Source: CANKHA01 sp963750965 (GTDB lineage Bacteria; Pseudomonadota; Alphaproteobacteria; Rhizobiales; Xanthobacteraceae). Taken from it: DNA of 64,000 nucleotides. How positions within the stretch are numbered: the stretch's first letter is position 1; the number at the start of each line of letters is the position of its first letter. The stretch is taken from NCBI GenBank assembly GCA_963750965.1, contig CAVVSK010000016.1:62001-126000 (forward strand), read 5' to 3'. Below the pieces are notes generated by a model. That model was not told where the DNA came from and made no database searches. It saw nothing but the letters and a program-made list of their open reading frames with translations. The translations under genes were made by a program, and so were the position numbers. Positions 1-7,401 of the stretch are shown here, one piece after another.

Positions 1-65
1 CGGAGATCCAGAACGACCCGGAAGTGATCCGCGCCTATCTGGGACAGGGGAAAAAGCGTGCTTGA
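1..65 (+). CDS. C-terminal end of a LivG-like ABC transporter ATPase (partial)
   Basis: Only the last 20 or so codons are inside the window, read in the frame beginning at base 3 and ending with TGA at 63-65. The tail reads NDPEVIRAYLGQG, typical of the C-terminus of branched-chain amino acid (HAAT/Liv) ATPases. It overlaps the next ATPase gene by 8 bases, the usual livG-livF coupling. The identification rests on this short tail and on the neighbour. Confidence 0.6.
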   Translation, partial: EIQNDPEVIRAYLGQGKKRA

Positions 66-762
66 GCTTCGCGATCTTGTCTGCCGCTACGGCAAGGTGG
101 CGGCGGTGAAGGGCATCTCGCTCACGGTTGGGACTGGCCAACTGGTCGCCCTGATCGGCACCAATGGGGCCGGGAAGACCACGACCCTCAAGGCCATTTC
201 CGGTCTACTGACGCCGGCGGGGGGCACGATCCTGTTCGATGGCAGGGATATCACGCACGCGACGGCGCGACAGATCCTGTCGCTCGGCATTGCCCATTGC
301 CCGGAAGGACGTCACGTCTTTCCCTACATGACAGTGACTGAAAATCTCGAAATGGGCTGCTACCTGCGCAACGACCGCCAGCAGATCGCGGCGGATTTCG
401 CGCGCACCTTCGAACAGTTTCCGCGCCTTGCCGAGCGGCGGCAGCAGCAGGCGGGGACCTTATCCGGCGGCGAGCAGCAGATGCTGGCCATCGCGCGTGC
501 ATTGATGTCGCGGCCGAAACTTATCCTGTTCGACGAGCCTTCGCTTGGGCTCGCGCCCAATACTGTGGAGCACACCTTCGACATCATCACCGGCATCCGC
601 AACACCGGCACCACTGTACTCATGGTCGAGCAGAACGCCTTGGCCGCGCTGGAGATGTGCGATCACGCCTATCTGCTGGAATCGGGCTCCATCGCGCTGT
701 CCGGCAGCGGCCAGGAACTGGTCGACAACCCGCATGTCCGCAGCGCCTATCTAGCGGGCTGA
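58..762 (+). CDS. livF: Branched-chain amino acid-type ABC transporter ATP-binding protein (LivF family)
   Basis: This is a cytoplasmic ATPase that powers a HAAT-family importer for branched-chain amino acids, amides, urea or aromatic acids; the substrate cannot be told from the ATPase. At 234 residues it has the normal LivF length. Walker A is GTNGAGKT (residues 34-41, with T where P is usual), the ABC signature LSGGEQQ is at 135-141 and Walker B LILFDEP at 155-161. The start is GTG inside the end of the upstream ATPase gene, so the two are translationally coupled. It is the last gene of its operon: its end overlaps by 12 bases the convergent nitroreductase gene. Confidence 0.9.
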   Translation: MLELRDLVCRYGKVAAVKGISLTVGTGQLVALIGTNGAGKTTTLKAISGLLTPAGGTILFDGRDITHATARQILSLGIAHCPEGRHVFPYMTVTENLEMGCYLRNDRQQIAADFARTFEQFPRLAERRQQQAGTLSGGEQQMLAIARALMSRPKLILFDEPSLGLAPNTVEHTFDIITGIRNTGTTVLMVEQNALAALEMCDHAYLLESGSIALSGSGQELVDNPHVRSAYLAG

Positions 763-1425
763 GTCATTTCGCGGCTTGTCGCGCGGCCAAGTGACGATCG
801 CTTCCAGCGGCAAGCGCGTGCGGTTCTTGCCGCTATCGCCGGGGCTCCCCACGGTGATTAGCATCTGCGGCTGCCACGCCTCCGGCAAACTCAAGGCTTC
901 GACGACGACGTCCGGACAAAACATTGGCGCGCACATGACGCAGGCGCCAAGTCCCTCCTGAGCGGCGGCCAGCAGCAGGTTTTGCGTGGCCATCGCGGTG
1001 CTCTGCACAGCCATCAGATACTCGGCGTTGCGGCGCCGCTCATCCGGATACTGGTCCATGTCCCGCATGTCGACGCAGACCACGATAACAGCGGGCGCTT
1101 CCGTGATCCGTGCGTAAGAGCGGGCGACATCGGCCTCAATCGCCTGCGGATTGTCACCATCCGCTGTACGATCCTGGCGCAAGCGACGCCCCATGGCGGC
1201 AGCAAGGGCTTCCTTGCCGGAACGCTCGTCCAGCACCGCAAAGCGCCAAGGCTGCCGGTTGTGGGCGGAGGGAGCCCGCGTCGCGGCGAAAAGCATACGA
1301 TCGATGATCGTCCGGTCGATCGATGCGGGCAGGTAACGGCGAACGGACCGGCGTTGGCCGATCACCGATCCGAGCTTTGCCTCAACCGTCATTGTGTTTA
1401 GTCCGCGGCGGCTAAATTTCGCCAT
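751..1425 (-). CDS. Nitroreductase-family flavoprotein
   Basis: A nitroreductase-fold FMN protein that would reduce nitro groups, quinones or related acceptors with NAD(P)H; some members work in F420 or cobalamin metabolism, so the substrate is open. The N-terminal RRSVRRYLP and APSAHNRQPW motifs bind FMN phosphate and are diagnostic of the family; LLLAAAQEGLGACVM is the conserved helix of the second half. I chose ATG 1425 because an AAGGAG lies upstream (about 13 bases, rather long); ATG 1392 is the alternative and ATG 1458 would begin inside the palindrome at 1444-1457. It is divergent from gcvT and convergent with livF. Confidence 0.8.
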   Translation of the reverse strand: MAKFSRRGLNTMTVEAKLGSVIGQRRSVRRYLPASIDRTIIDRMLFAATRAPSAHNRQPWRFAVLDERSGKEALAAAMGRRLRQDRTADGDNPQAIEADVARSYARITEAPAVIVVCVDMRDMDQYPDERRRNAEYLMAVQSTAMATQNLLLAAAQEGLGACVMCAPMFCPDVVVEALSLPEAWQPQMLITVGSPGDSGKNRTRLPLEAIVTWPRDKPRNDSAR

Positions 1426-1443
1426 GACAGGCGCGCGACTCCT

Positions 1444-1457
1444 TGATACATGTATCA
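1444..1457. promoter_or_regulatory. Perfect 14-bp palindrome, candidate operator
   Basis: TGATACATGTATCA reads the same on both strands. It lies directly before the AAGGAG of the nitroreductase gene and about 50 bases upstream of the glycine riboswitch, between two divergent genes. Its size and symmetry fit a dimeric winged-helix repressor such as a GntR or MarR protein. No matching regulator gene is adjacent, so the binding protein is unknown. Confidence 0.5.
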
Positions 1458-1507
1458 TATTCCTGACCTTGGGAAGGGAGTGCTCAAGCGCTATTGAATA
1501 CCCCTCG

Positions 1508-1655
1508 CGGGAGAGATCGGTTCACCGACGCCGAAGGAGCAACCGCCCCGGAAACTCTCAGGCACAAGAACCGCGCGGGTCAGACACTCTGGAGAGAGGC
1601 GCACGCGCGCCCGCCGACGGGATAACACTCTCAGGCATCAGGACAGAGGGGGCAC
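1508..1655 (+). promoter_or_regulatory. Tandem glycine riboswitch (gcvT RNA, two aptamers)
   Basis: Two consecutive glycine aptamers lie upstream of gcvT. The first (about 1508-1590) has GGGAGAGA, the core CGCCGAAGGAGCAA and AAACTCTCAGGCA, ending GACACTCTGG. The second (about 1591-1652) repeats GGAGAGAGGCGC, CGCCGACGGGATAA, CACTCTCAGGCATCA and GGACAGAGG. These are the conserved bases of the gcvT motif. The element ends about 115 bases before the gcvT start. It should turn gcvTHP on when glycine is abundant. No clear terminator follows it, so control of translation is possible. Confidence 0.92.
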
Positions 1656-1767
1656 CACATTCTCGGCCAGTCGGCCGGATCAGGGTGCCTCGCATGTTCG
1701 TTCCATCCAACAGCGCCGGTTGCCGTTTTCGCCAGGTAGCGGGCGTTCGCGGGCTGCCTGTGTCGCC

Positions 1768-2916
1768 ATGACGGTGGGCCAGACGACAGCGCCGCTGAAA
1801 CGCACGCCGCTGCATCGGCTGCACGTTGAGCTTGGGGCACGCATGGTGCCATTCGCCGGCTATGACATGCCGGTGCAATATTCCAGCGGCATCCTGAAGG
1901 AGCATCTGCACGTCCGCGCTGCCGCTGGCCTTTTCGACGTGTCGCACATGGGGCAGTTCGAGGTGCGGCCGCGCGGCGGGGCTATCGAAAATGCGGCAAG
2001 CGCACTTGAATCGGTTGCGCCAGTCGATCTGCTCGCCCTCGCCCCCGGCCGGCAGCGCTACGCGCTACTGACCAACGAGCAAGGCGGCGTCCGCGACGAT
2101 CTGATGATCGCATATCTCGGCGATCGCTTCACGGTCGTCGCGAATGCCGCGTGCAAGGACGCCGACGAAAGGTATCTGCACGCCGCTCTGCAGGATCTGT
2201 GCATGGTCGAGCGGCTCGACGATCAGGGCTTGCTCGCTCTGCAGGGGCCGGCGGCCGAAGTGGTTCTCGCTGCGTTTGTTCCCGAAGTATCCGGCATGCG
2301 ATTCATGGACGTGCGTGCGGTTGAGCTTTTTGGTGCCGACTGTATCGTGTCGCGTTCCGGATACACCGGCGAGGACGGCTTCGAGATCAGCATCCCGGCG
2401 GAGCTCGCCGAGACCATCGCGCGCAAGCTCCTGGACAATCCGCAGGTCGCCATGATCGGGCTCGGAGCGCGTGACAGCCTGCGGCTGGAGGCGGGGCTCT
2501 GCCTTTACGGTTCCGATCTTGATGTCACCACCACGCCGGTCGAGGCGGCGCTCGAGTGGAGCGTTCAGGCGAGTCGCCGACGCGGCGGCGCCAGGGCCGG
2601 CGGGTTCCCCGGTGCCGACATTATTCTCGAACAGCTCGGAAACGGCGCGCCGCGCCGCCGCGTAGGCCTGCGACCGGAAGGGCGAGCGCCGATCCGCCAC
2701 GGCACACGGCTGTTTTCCGACCTGCAATCAGCCGATCCGGCCGGCACCGTCACCTCGGGTGGGTTCGGTCCGAGCGTCAACGCTCCGGTCGCAATGGGAT
2801 ATGTGAAAGCATCTTCCGCGAAGGCGGCGGCGCCGATCTACGCCGAGTTGCGAGGCGAGCGCGTGCCGGTAAGGCTCGCACCGCTTCCCTTCGTCGATCC
2901 GAAATACAAACGCTGA
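1768..2916 (+). CDS. gcvT: Glycine cleavage system T protein (aminomethyltransferase)
   Basis: GcvT takes the aminomethyl group carried on the lipoyl arm of GcvH, releases ammonia and passes the one-carbon unit to tetrahydrofolate. The protein (382 residues from ATG 1768) has the family N-terminus TPLHRLHVELGARMVPFAGY, the VSHMGQ motif, SGYTGEDGFEI and LGARDSLRLEAGLCLYG, and the C-terminal barrel domain. An in-frame ATG lies 48 bases upstream at 1720, but family homology begins just after 1768. It sits behind the tandem glycine riboswitch and 22 bases ahead of gcvH. Confidence 0.95.
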   Translation: MTVGQTTAPLKRTPLHRLHVELGARMVPFAGYDMPVQYSSGILKEHLHVRAAAGLFDVSHMGQFEVRPRGGAIENAASALESVAPVDLLALAPGRQRYALLTNEQGGVRDDLMIAYLGDRFTVVANAACKDADERYLHAALQDLCMVERLDDQGLLALQGPAAEVVLAAFVPEVSGMRFMDVRAVELFGADCIVSRSGYTGEDGFEISIPAELAETIARKLLDNPQVAMIGLGARDSLRLEAGLCLYGSDLDVTTTPVEAALEWSVQASRRRGGARAGGFPGADIILEQLGNGAPRRRVGLRPEGRAPIRHGTRLFSDLQSADPAGTVTSGGFGPSVNAPVAMGYVKASSAKAAAPIYAELRGERVPVRLAPLPFVDPKYKR

Positions 2917-2938
2917 TGCACAGGCCGGGAGACCGCAC

Positions 2939-3310
2939 ATGTTAAAGTTCACGTCCGATCACGAATGGATATTGGTCGAGAACGATTCCGCCACCATCGG
3001 CGTCACGCAATACGCGCAGGAGAAACTGGGCGATCTGGTATTCGTGCAATTGCCGAAGCCCGGCACTGTCTTGCAGGCCGGAGCCGCCGCCGCCGTCGTG
3101 GAGTTGGTCAAGGCGGCTTCTGACGTCTACGCACCGATCAACGGAGAGGTCACCGAGATCAATCAGCAGGTCGTGGACGACCCCACCCTGGTCAACGCCG
3201 ATCCGGCCGGCAAAGGCTGGCTGTTCAAGCTCAGGATTGCTGATCGTTCGCAGCTCGACGGACTGATGGACGAACCGGCCTATCGCGCGCTGATCGCGGA
3301 CGCCCCGTAA
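2939..3310 (+). CDS. gcvH: Glycine cleavage system H protein
   Basis: A small lipoyl carrier (123 residues) that shuttles the aminomethyl group between GcvP, GcvT and the lipoamide dehydrogenase. The lipoylated lysine is K58 in VELVKAASD, where the usual ESVKAASD motif has S in place of L. The N-terminus FTSDHEW and the YAQEKLGDLVFVQLP segment are conserved. It lies between gcvT and gcvP with short gaps (22 and 14 bases), so the three genes form one operon under the riboswitch. Confidence 0.95.
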   Translation: MLKFTSDHEWILVENDSATIGVTQYAQEKLGDLVFVQLPKPGTVLQAGAAAAVVELVKAASDVYAPINGEVTEINQQVVDDPTLVNADPAGKGWLFKLRIADRSQLDGLMDEPAYRALIADAP

Positions 3311-3324
3311 CAACGAAGGCTGCC

Positions 3325-6204
3325 ATGAAACCAGACGCACCCCTGCCGTTTTGCCGCCGCCACATTGGCCCGACGCCGGCCGAAGTAGCCGCGATGCTTG
3401 AAACGGTCGACGCGAAGAGCCTGGACGAGCTCATCGATCAAACGCTGCCGCAGGACATCCGCCAGTCCGAGCCGCTCGTGCTTGGGCCGGCCTTGTTGGA
3501 ATCGGAGGCCTTGGAGAAGGCGCGTGAGGTTGCCTTGCGCAACGTGGCGATGACATCGCTCATCGGGCAGGGCTATTACGGCACGATCATGCCGCCCGTG
3601 ATCCAGCGCAACATCCTGGAAAATCCCGCCTGGTACACCGCCTACACGCCCTATCAGCCCGAGATCAGCCAAGGCCGGCTCGAGGCGCTGCTCAATTTTC
3701 AGACATTGGTGGCCGATCTCACGGGACTGGAGATCGCCAATGCGTCGCTGTTGGACGAGGGCACTGCGGCTGCGGAAGCGATGGCCATGGCGCGTCGCAT
3801 TTCGGAAACGGACCGCACGCTATTCTTCGCCGACCGCGACTGCCATCCGCAGACGCTCGCGCTGTTGTCGGTCCGCGCCGAGGCGCTTGGCTGGCGCCTT
3901 GAAATCGGTGATCCGGTACGTGATCTGGATGCTTCGCAGGTATTCGGCGCGATTTTCCAATATCCGGGAACGTTCGGAGACATCCGCGACCTACGCGAGC
4001 CAATCGCACGGCTCAAGGCCGGCAATGCGATCGCGGTCGTCGCCGCCGATCCGCTGGCGCTCACCGTCCTGAGGCCGCCGGGCGAGCTCGGAGCCGATAT
4101 TGCAGTGGGATCGATGCAACGCTTCGGCGTACCGATGGGATACGGGGGCCCGCATGCCGCCTATATCGCCACCAGGGACGCCCACAAGCGGGCGCTCCCC
4201 GGCCGTCTTGTCGGCGTTTCGATCGACAGCCGCGGCAACCGCGCCTATCGGCTCACTTTGCAAACGCGCGAGCAGCACATCCGCCGGGAAAAGGCTACGT
4301 CTAACATCTGCACGGCGCAGGTGCTGCTGGCGGTCATTGCGTCCATGTATGCCGTTTATCATGGGCCCGATGGTCTTACCGCGATCGCCCGGCGTATCCA
4401 TAAAACGGCGGTGACATTACGTTCAGGTCTCGCTGTGCTCGGCTGGACGGTGAGCCCATCGTTGTTTTTCGACACCGTCACCGTGGAAGTGGGCGACCGG
4501 CGGCAGGAGATCCTGGAGCGGGCGCGCAGCATCGGCATCAACCTTCGGGACATCGCACCCGTCGGCGGCGCGTCGCGTATCGGCATCAGCGTAGATGAGA
4601 CGACGACTGCGGCAATTGTCGAAAAGGTCTGGTGCGCTTTCGGTGACACCCCGGCCGAAGCGGCGCGCCGCAGCATCGCGCTTGCCGACGCGGCAGCAGT
4701 CATTCCCGAGGAACATGCACGTACGGGCGGTTTCCTCCGCCATCCGGTGTTCCACCAGTATCGATCGGAAACCGAGCTGCTGCGCTACATGCGACGCCTT
4801 GCGGACCGCGATCTGGCGCTCGACCGCAGCATGATTCCGCTCGGCTCCTGTACAATGAAGTTGAACGCGACAACCGAGATGATGCCGCTGACCTGGCCGG
4901 AGTTCGCCGATCTGCATCCGTTTGCGCCGGCGTCGCAGGCGCAGGGCTATGCCGCCGTCATTTCCGAGTTGGGCGACACGTTGCGCGCCATTACGGGTTA
5001 CGACGCGATCTCGTTCCAGCCGAACTCGGGCGCGCAGGGAGAATATGCCGGCCTGCTGGCCATCCGTGCGTACCATCGCGCGCGCGGGGATGCTCATCGC
5101 ACGGTCTGTCTCATTCCCGCTTCGGCACATGGAACCAACCCCGCCTCGGCGCATATGGCCGGCATGGCAGTCGAGATCGTGCGTTGCAAGGACAACGGCA
5201 ACGTCGATGTCGACGACCTTCGCGTTAAGGCAAGTGCCAATGCTGGCCGCCTGGCGGCGATCATGGTCACCTATCCGTCGACTCATGGCGTGTTCGAAGA
5301 GGAGATCCGTGCCATCTGCGAGATCGTCCATGCCCATGGCGGGCAGGTTTATCTCGACGGTGCCAACCTGAACGCGCAGGTCGGCCTGGCGCGGCCCGCG
5401 GACTACGGAGCCGATGTCGGGCATCTCAACCTGCACAAGACTTTTTGCATTCCACACGGTGGCGGCGGACCGGGAATGGGGCCGATCGGCGTGAAGGCGC
5501 ATCTGGCGCCGTTTCTGCCGGGCCATCCGGAACTGCCCGACGGGCCGCACGTGGTGGGAGCGGTTTCCGCCGCGCCTTACGGCTCCGCGTCCATTCTGGT
5601 GATCCCCTGGCTTTATTGCCTGATGATGGGAAGCGGCGGGCTCACCGACGCGACCAGGATCGCGATCCTCAACGCAAACTATATCGCCAGACGGCTCGAT
5701 CCGCATTATCCGCTTCTCTATAAGGGGCGGCTCGGTCGGGTGGCGCATGAATGCATTATCGATTTGCGCCCGCTGAAAAATTCGGCGGGGATCACCGTCG
5801 ACGATGTTGCCAAGCGGCTTATCGACTACGGATTTCACGCGCCAACGATGAGCTTCCCGGTAGCCGGGACGTTGATGATCGAGCCGACCGAATCCGAATC
5901 GAAAGCGGAACTCGACCGCTTTTGTGATGCCATGATCTCCATCCGTGCGGAGATCCGGGCAATAGAGCAGGGGCAATCCCCGCGCGAGAGCAATCTGCTC
6001 AAAAACGCGCCGCACACCGCCCTCGACCTGGCGGACGACAACTGGCAGCGTCCTTATTCCAGAGCGCAGGCTTGCTTTCCCGATGCGGAATTGCCGGCTC
6101 ACAAATACTGGCCGCCGGTGAACCGAATCGACAACGTCTATGGCGACCGTAACCTGATGTGTTCGTGCCCGCCGCCCCAAGCCTATCGCACGGCAGCCGA
6201 ATAA
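3325..6204 (+). CDS. gcvP: Glycine dehydrogenase (decarboxylating), P protein
   Basis: A PLP enzyme that decarboxylates glycine and loads the remaining aminomethyl group onto lipoyl-GcvH. At 959 residues it is the full-length single-chain type, not the split GcvPA/GcvPB form. The PLP lysine is K705 in HLNLHKTFCIPHGGGGPG; the glycine-rich loop follows directly. The N-terminal half has the RHIGP start and the NASLLDEGTAAAEAM motif; the C-terminus has the expected CSCPP. It is the last gene of the gcv operon, with a terminator-like palindrome 24 bases after the stop. Confidence 0.96.
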   Translation: MKPDAPLPFCRRHIGPTPAEVAAMLETVDAKSLDELIDQTLPQDIRQSEPLVLGPALLESEALEKAREVALRNVAMTSLIGQGYYGTIMPPVIQRNILENPAWYTAYTPYQPEISQGRLEALLNFQTLVADLTGLEIANASLLDEGTAAAEAMAMARRISETDRTLFFADRDCHPQTLALLSVRAEALGWRLEIGDPVRDLDASQVFGAIFQYPGTFGDIRDLREPIARLKAGNAIAVVAADPLALTVLRPPGELGADIAVGSMQRFGVPMGYGGPHAAYIATRDAHKRALPGRLVGVSIDSRGNRAYRLTLQTREQHIRREKATSNICTAQVLLAVIASMYAVYHGPDGLTAIARRIHKTAVTLRSGLAVLGWTVSPSLFFDTVTVEVGDRRQEILERARSIGINLRDIAPVGGASRIGISVDETTTAAIVEKVWCAFGDTPAEAARRSIALADAAAVIPEEHARTGGFLRHPVFHQYRSETELLRYMRRLADRDLALDRSMIPLGSCTMKLNATTEMMPLTWPEFADLHPFAPASQAQGYAAVISELGDTLRAITGYDAISFQPNSGAQGEYAGLLAIRAYHRARGDAHRTVCLIPASAHGTNPASAHMAGMAVEIVRCKDNGNVDVDDLRVKASANAGRLAAIMVTYPSTHGVFEEEIRAICEIVHAHGGQVYLDGANLNAQVGLARPADYGADVGHLNLHKTFCIPHGGGGPGMGPIGVKAHLAPFLPGHPELPDGPHVVGAVSAAPYGSASILVIPWLYCLMMGSGGLTDATRIAILNANYIARRLDPHYPLLYKGRLGRVAHECIIDLRPLKNSAGITVDDVAKRLIDYGFHAPTMSFPVAGTLMIEPTESESKAELDRFCDAMISIRAEIRAIEQGQSPRESNLLKNAPHTALDLADDNWQRPYSRAQACFPDAELPAHKYWPPVNRIDNVYGDRNLMCSCPPPQAYRTAAE

Positions 6205-6486
6205 CGGCCGGCCGTCACTTCACCCTTCAAATCCCGAGGGATTTGTGCTTGTTTTCAGTCTGATAGAACCAATCTCTGGTTGTGGCAGAATAGGCTGGAG
6301 TGGGAAGGAAGTGCGCGGGTGAACGCGATGGGATAGCGGGGGACATACACGCGGAGATTGTGCTTTAATCCTCCGCCGTTATCTCTGCTTCGTGCAGATC
6401 GCCGGGGCCCGTCAGTCGCCTGATGACCTGCCGGGCGAAACGCGAATAAACTGACGGTAATTTCTCGGCAAAAAATCGAAGGGGCC
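6205..6486. other. Intergenic region between gcvP and the GntR gene
   Basis: 282 bases without a supported gene. It holds the palindrome at 6228-6245 and a small inverted repeat AACCA-TGGTT at 6267-6281. The promoter of the GntR gene must lie here, but I cannot point to convincing -35 and -10 boxes. The open frames crossing it show no recognisable protein. Confidence 0.5.
6228..6245 (+). terminator. Terminator-like palindrome after gcvP
   Basis: CAAATCCCGAGGGATTTG forms two complementary 8-base arms and is followed by TGCTTGTTTT, a moderately T-rich run. Its place 24 bases behind the gcvP stop fits a rho-independent terminator for the gcv operon, although the stem is short. Confidence 0.5.
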
Positions 6487-7317
6487 ATGTCAGACTTATC
6501 GAGGGTTTATGACCGCAGCCGCGTGTCTTTGTACATCCAGGTCGCTTCAGTCATGCGGCGGCGGATCGAAACAAAGCAGTGGCTTCCCGGACAAAAAATT
6601 TCGACCCTGGTTGAACTGGAGCGGGAATTCGAGGTCGCGCGCGTCACCATTCGGCAAGCCATCGATATCCTGCGTCAGGAAGGGCTCCTCCACTCACAGC
6701 AGGGCCGCGGCACGTTCGTGGCCGAGAAGCCTGTTTCCCGCTATTGGTTCAAGCTTGCGACGAGCTGGGACCTGCTGGTTGAATCCATCAAGGATAATGT
6801 GCCCAAGCGCATCAAGGTGGACCATCCTCCGCCGCTGCCGGAACTGCGGGAAGGCGAGGGGACGCTTGCTTCCAAATACGTGTTCATGCGCAGCGTACAG
6901 TACAAGGAAGGCGAGCCCTACGGCATCGTCACTCTTCACCTCGCCGATGAGATCTATCGGCGCGCGCCGGATGAATTCCGCCAGCATCCGGCATTGTCCG
7001 TGCTCGCCGGCCTGAAAGGCGTCGATATCCAGGATGCTCACCAGACCGTCGTGATCGGCAGCGCCGATCCGGTGACGGCCGATCATCTGCGCATCGCCCT
7101 CGGAGCTCCTATAGCGGAATGTCGCTGCGTGGTGATCGACGAACGGGGTATCGCGATCTACGTCGCCGACATCATTTACCGCAGCGACGCGATCAAGCTG
7201 CATATCGATCTGCTCGCCAGTTCTCGGGGCGCGTCGAAATCAGTTGCCCGCGCGCGGCCTGCGAAAAAATCCGGATCCGCGGCCGCGGCAACCAGCGGCC
7301 TTCGCAGTTGCAATTGA
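6487..7317 (+). CDS. GntR family transcriptional regulator (HutC/UTRA type)
   Basis: A DNA-binding regulator of 276 residues. The N-terminal winged helix (about residues 10-80) carries the typical LEREFEVARVTIRQAIDILRQEGLLHSQQGRGTFV pattern, split here into LEREFEVARVTIRQAI and QQGRGTFV as the diagnostic parts. The rest resembles a UTRA ligand-binding domain, which in this subfamily senses small acids, sugars or histidine-type metabolites. It is directly upstream of, and parallel to, the molybdenum hydroxylase genes 7402-11770 and is the obvious candidate to control them. The C-terminal tail is rich in Ala, Arg, Lys and Ser and is probably disordered. Confidence 0.85.
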   Translation: MSDLSRVYDRSRVSLYIQVASVMRRRIETKQWLPGQKISTLVELEREFEVARVTIRQAIDILRQEGLLHSQQGRGTFVAEKPVSRYWFKLATSWDLLVESIKDNVPKRIKVDHPPPLPELREGEGTLASKYVFMRSVQYKEGEPYGIVTLHLADEIYRRAPDEFRQHPALSVLAGLKGVDIQDAHQTVVIGSADPVTADHLRIALGAPIAECRCVVIDERGIAIYVADIIYRSDAIKLHIDLLASSRGASKSVARARPAKKSGSAAAATSGLRSCN

Positions 7318-7401
7318 TGTCGTACTAAGATTAGGATCATAGACCTTGTTATGGGGCGCCTCGCCTGGCGGCGCCTTCTGGTTTCCGGACTGGAGTAGGT
7401 C

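Noticed and set aside
4423..6180. 585-residue open frame on the minus strand
   Set aside because: It is antisense to gcvP, which has clear motifs and the PLP lysine. The minus frame is rich in Arg and His with no domain; it is a by-product of GC-rich codon use.
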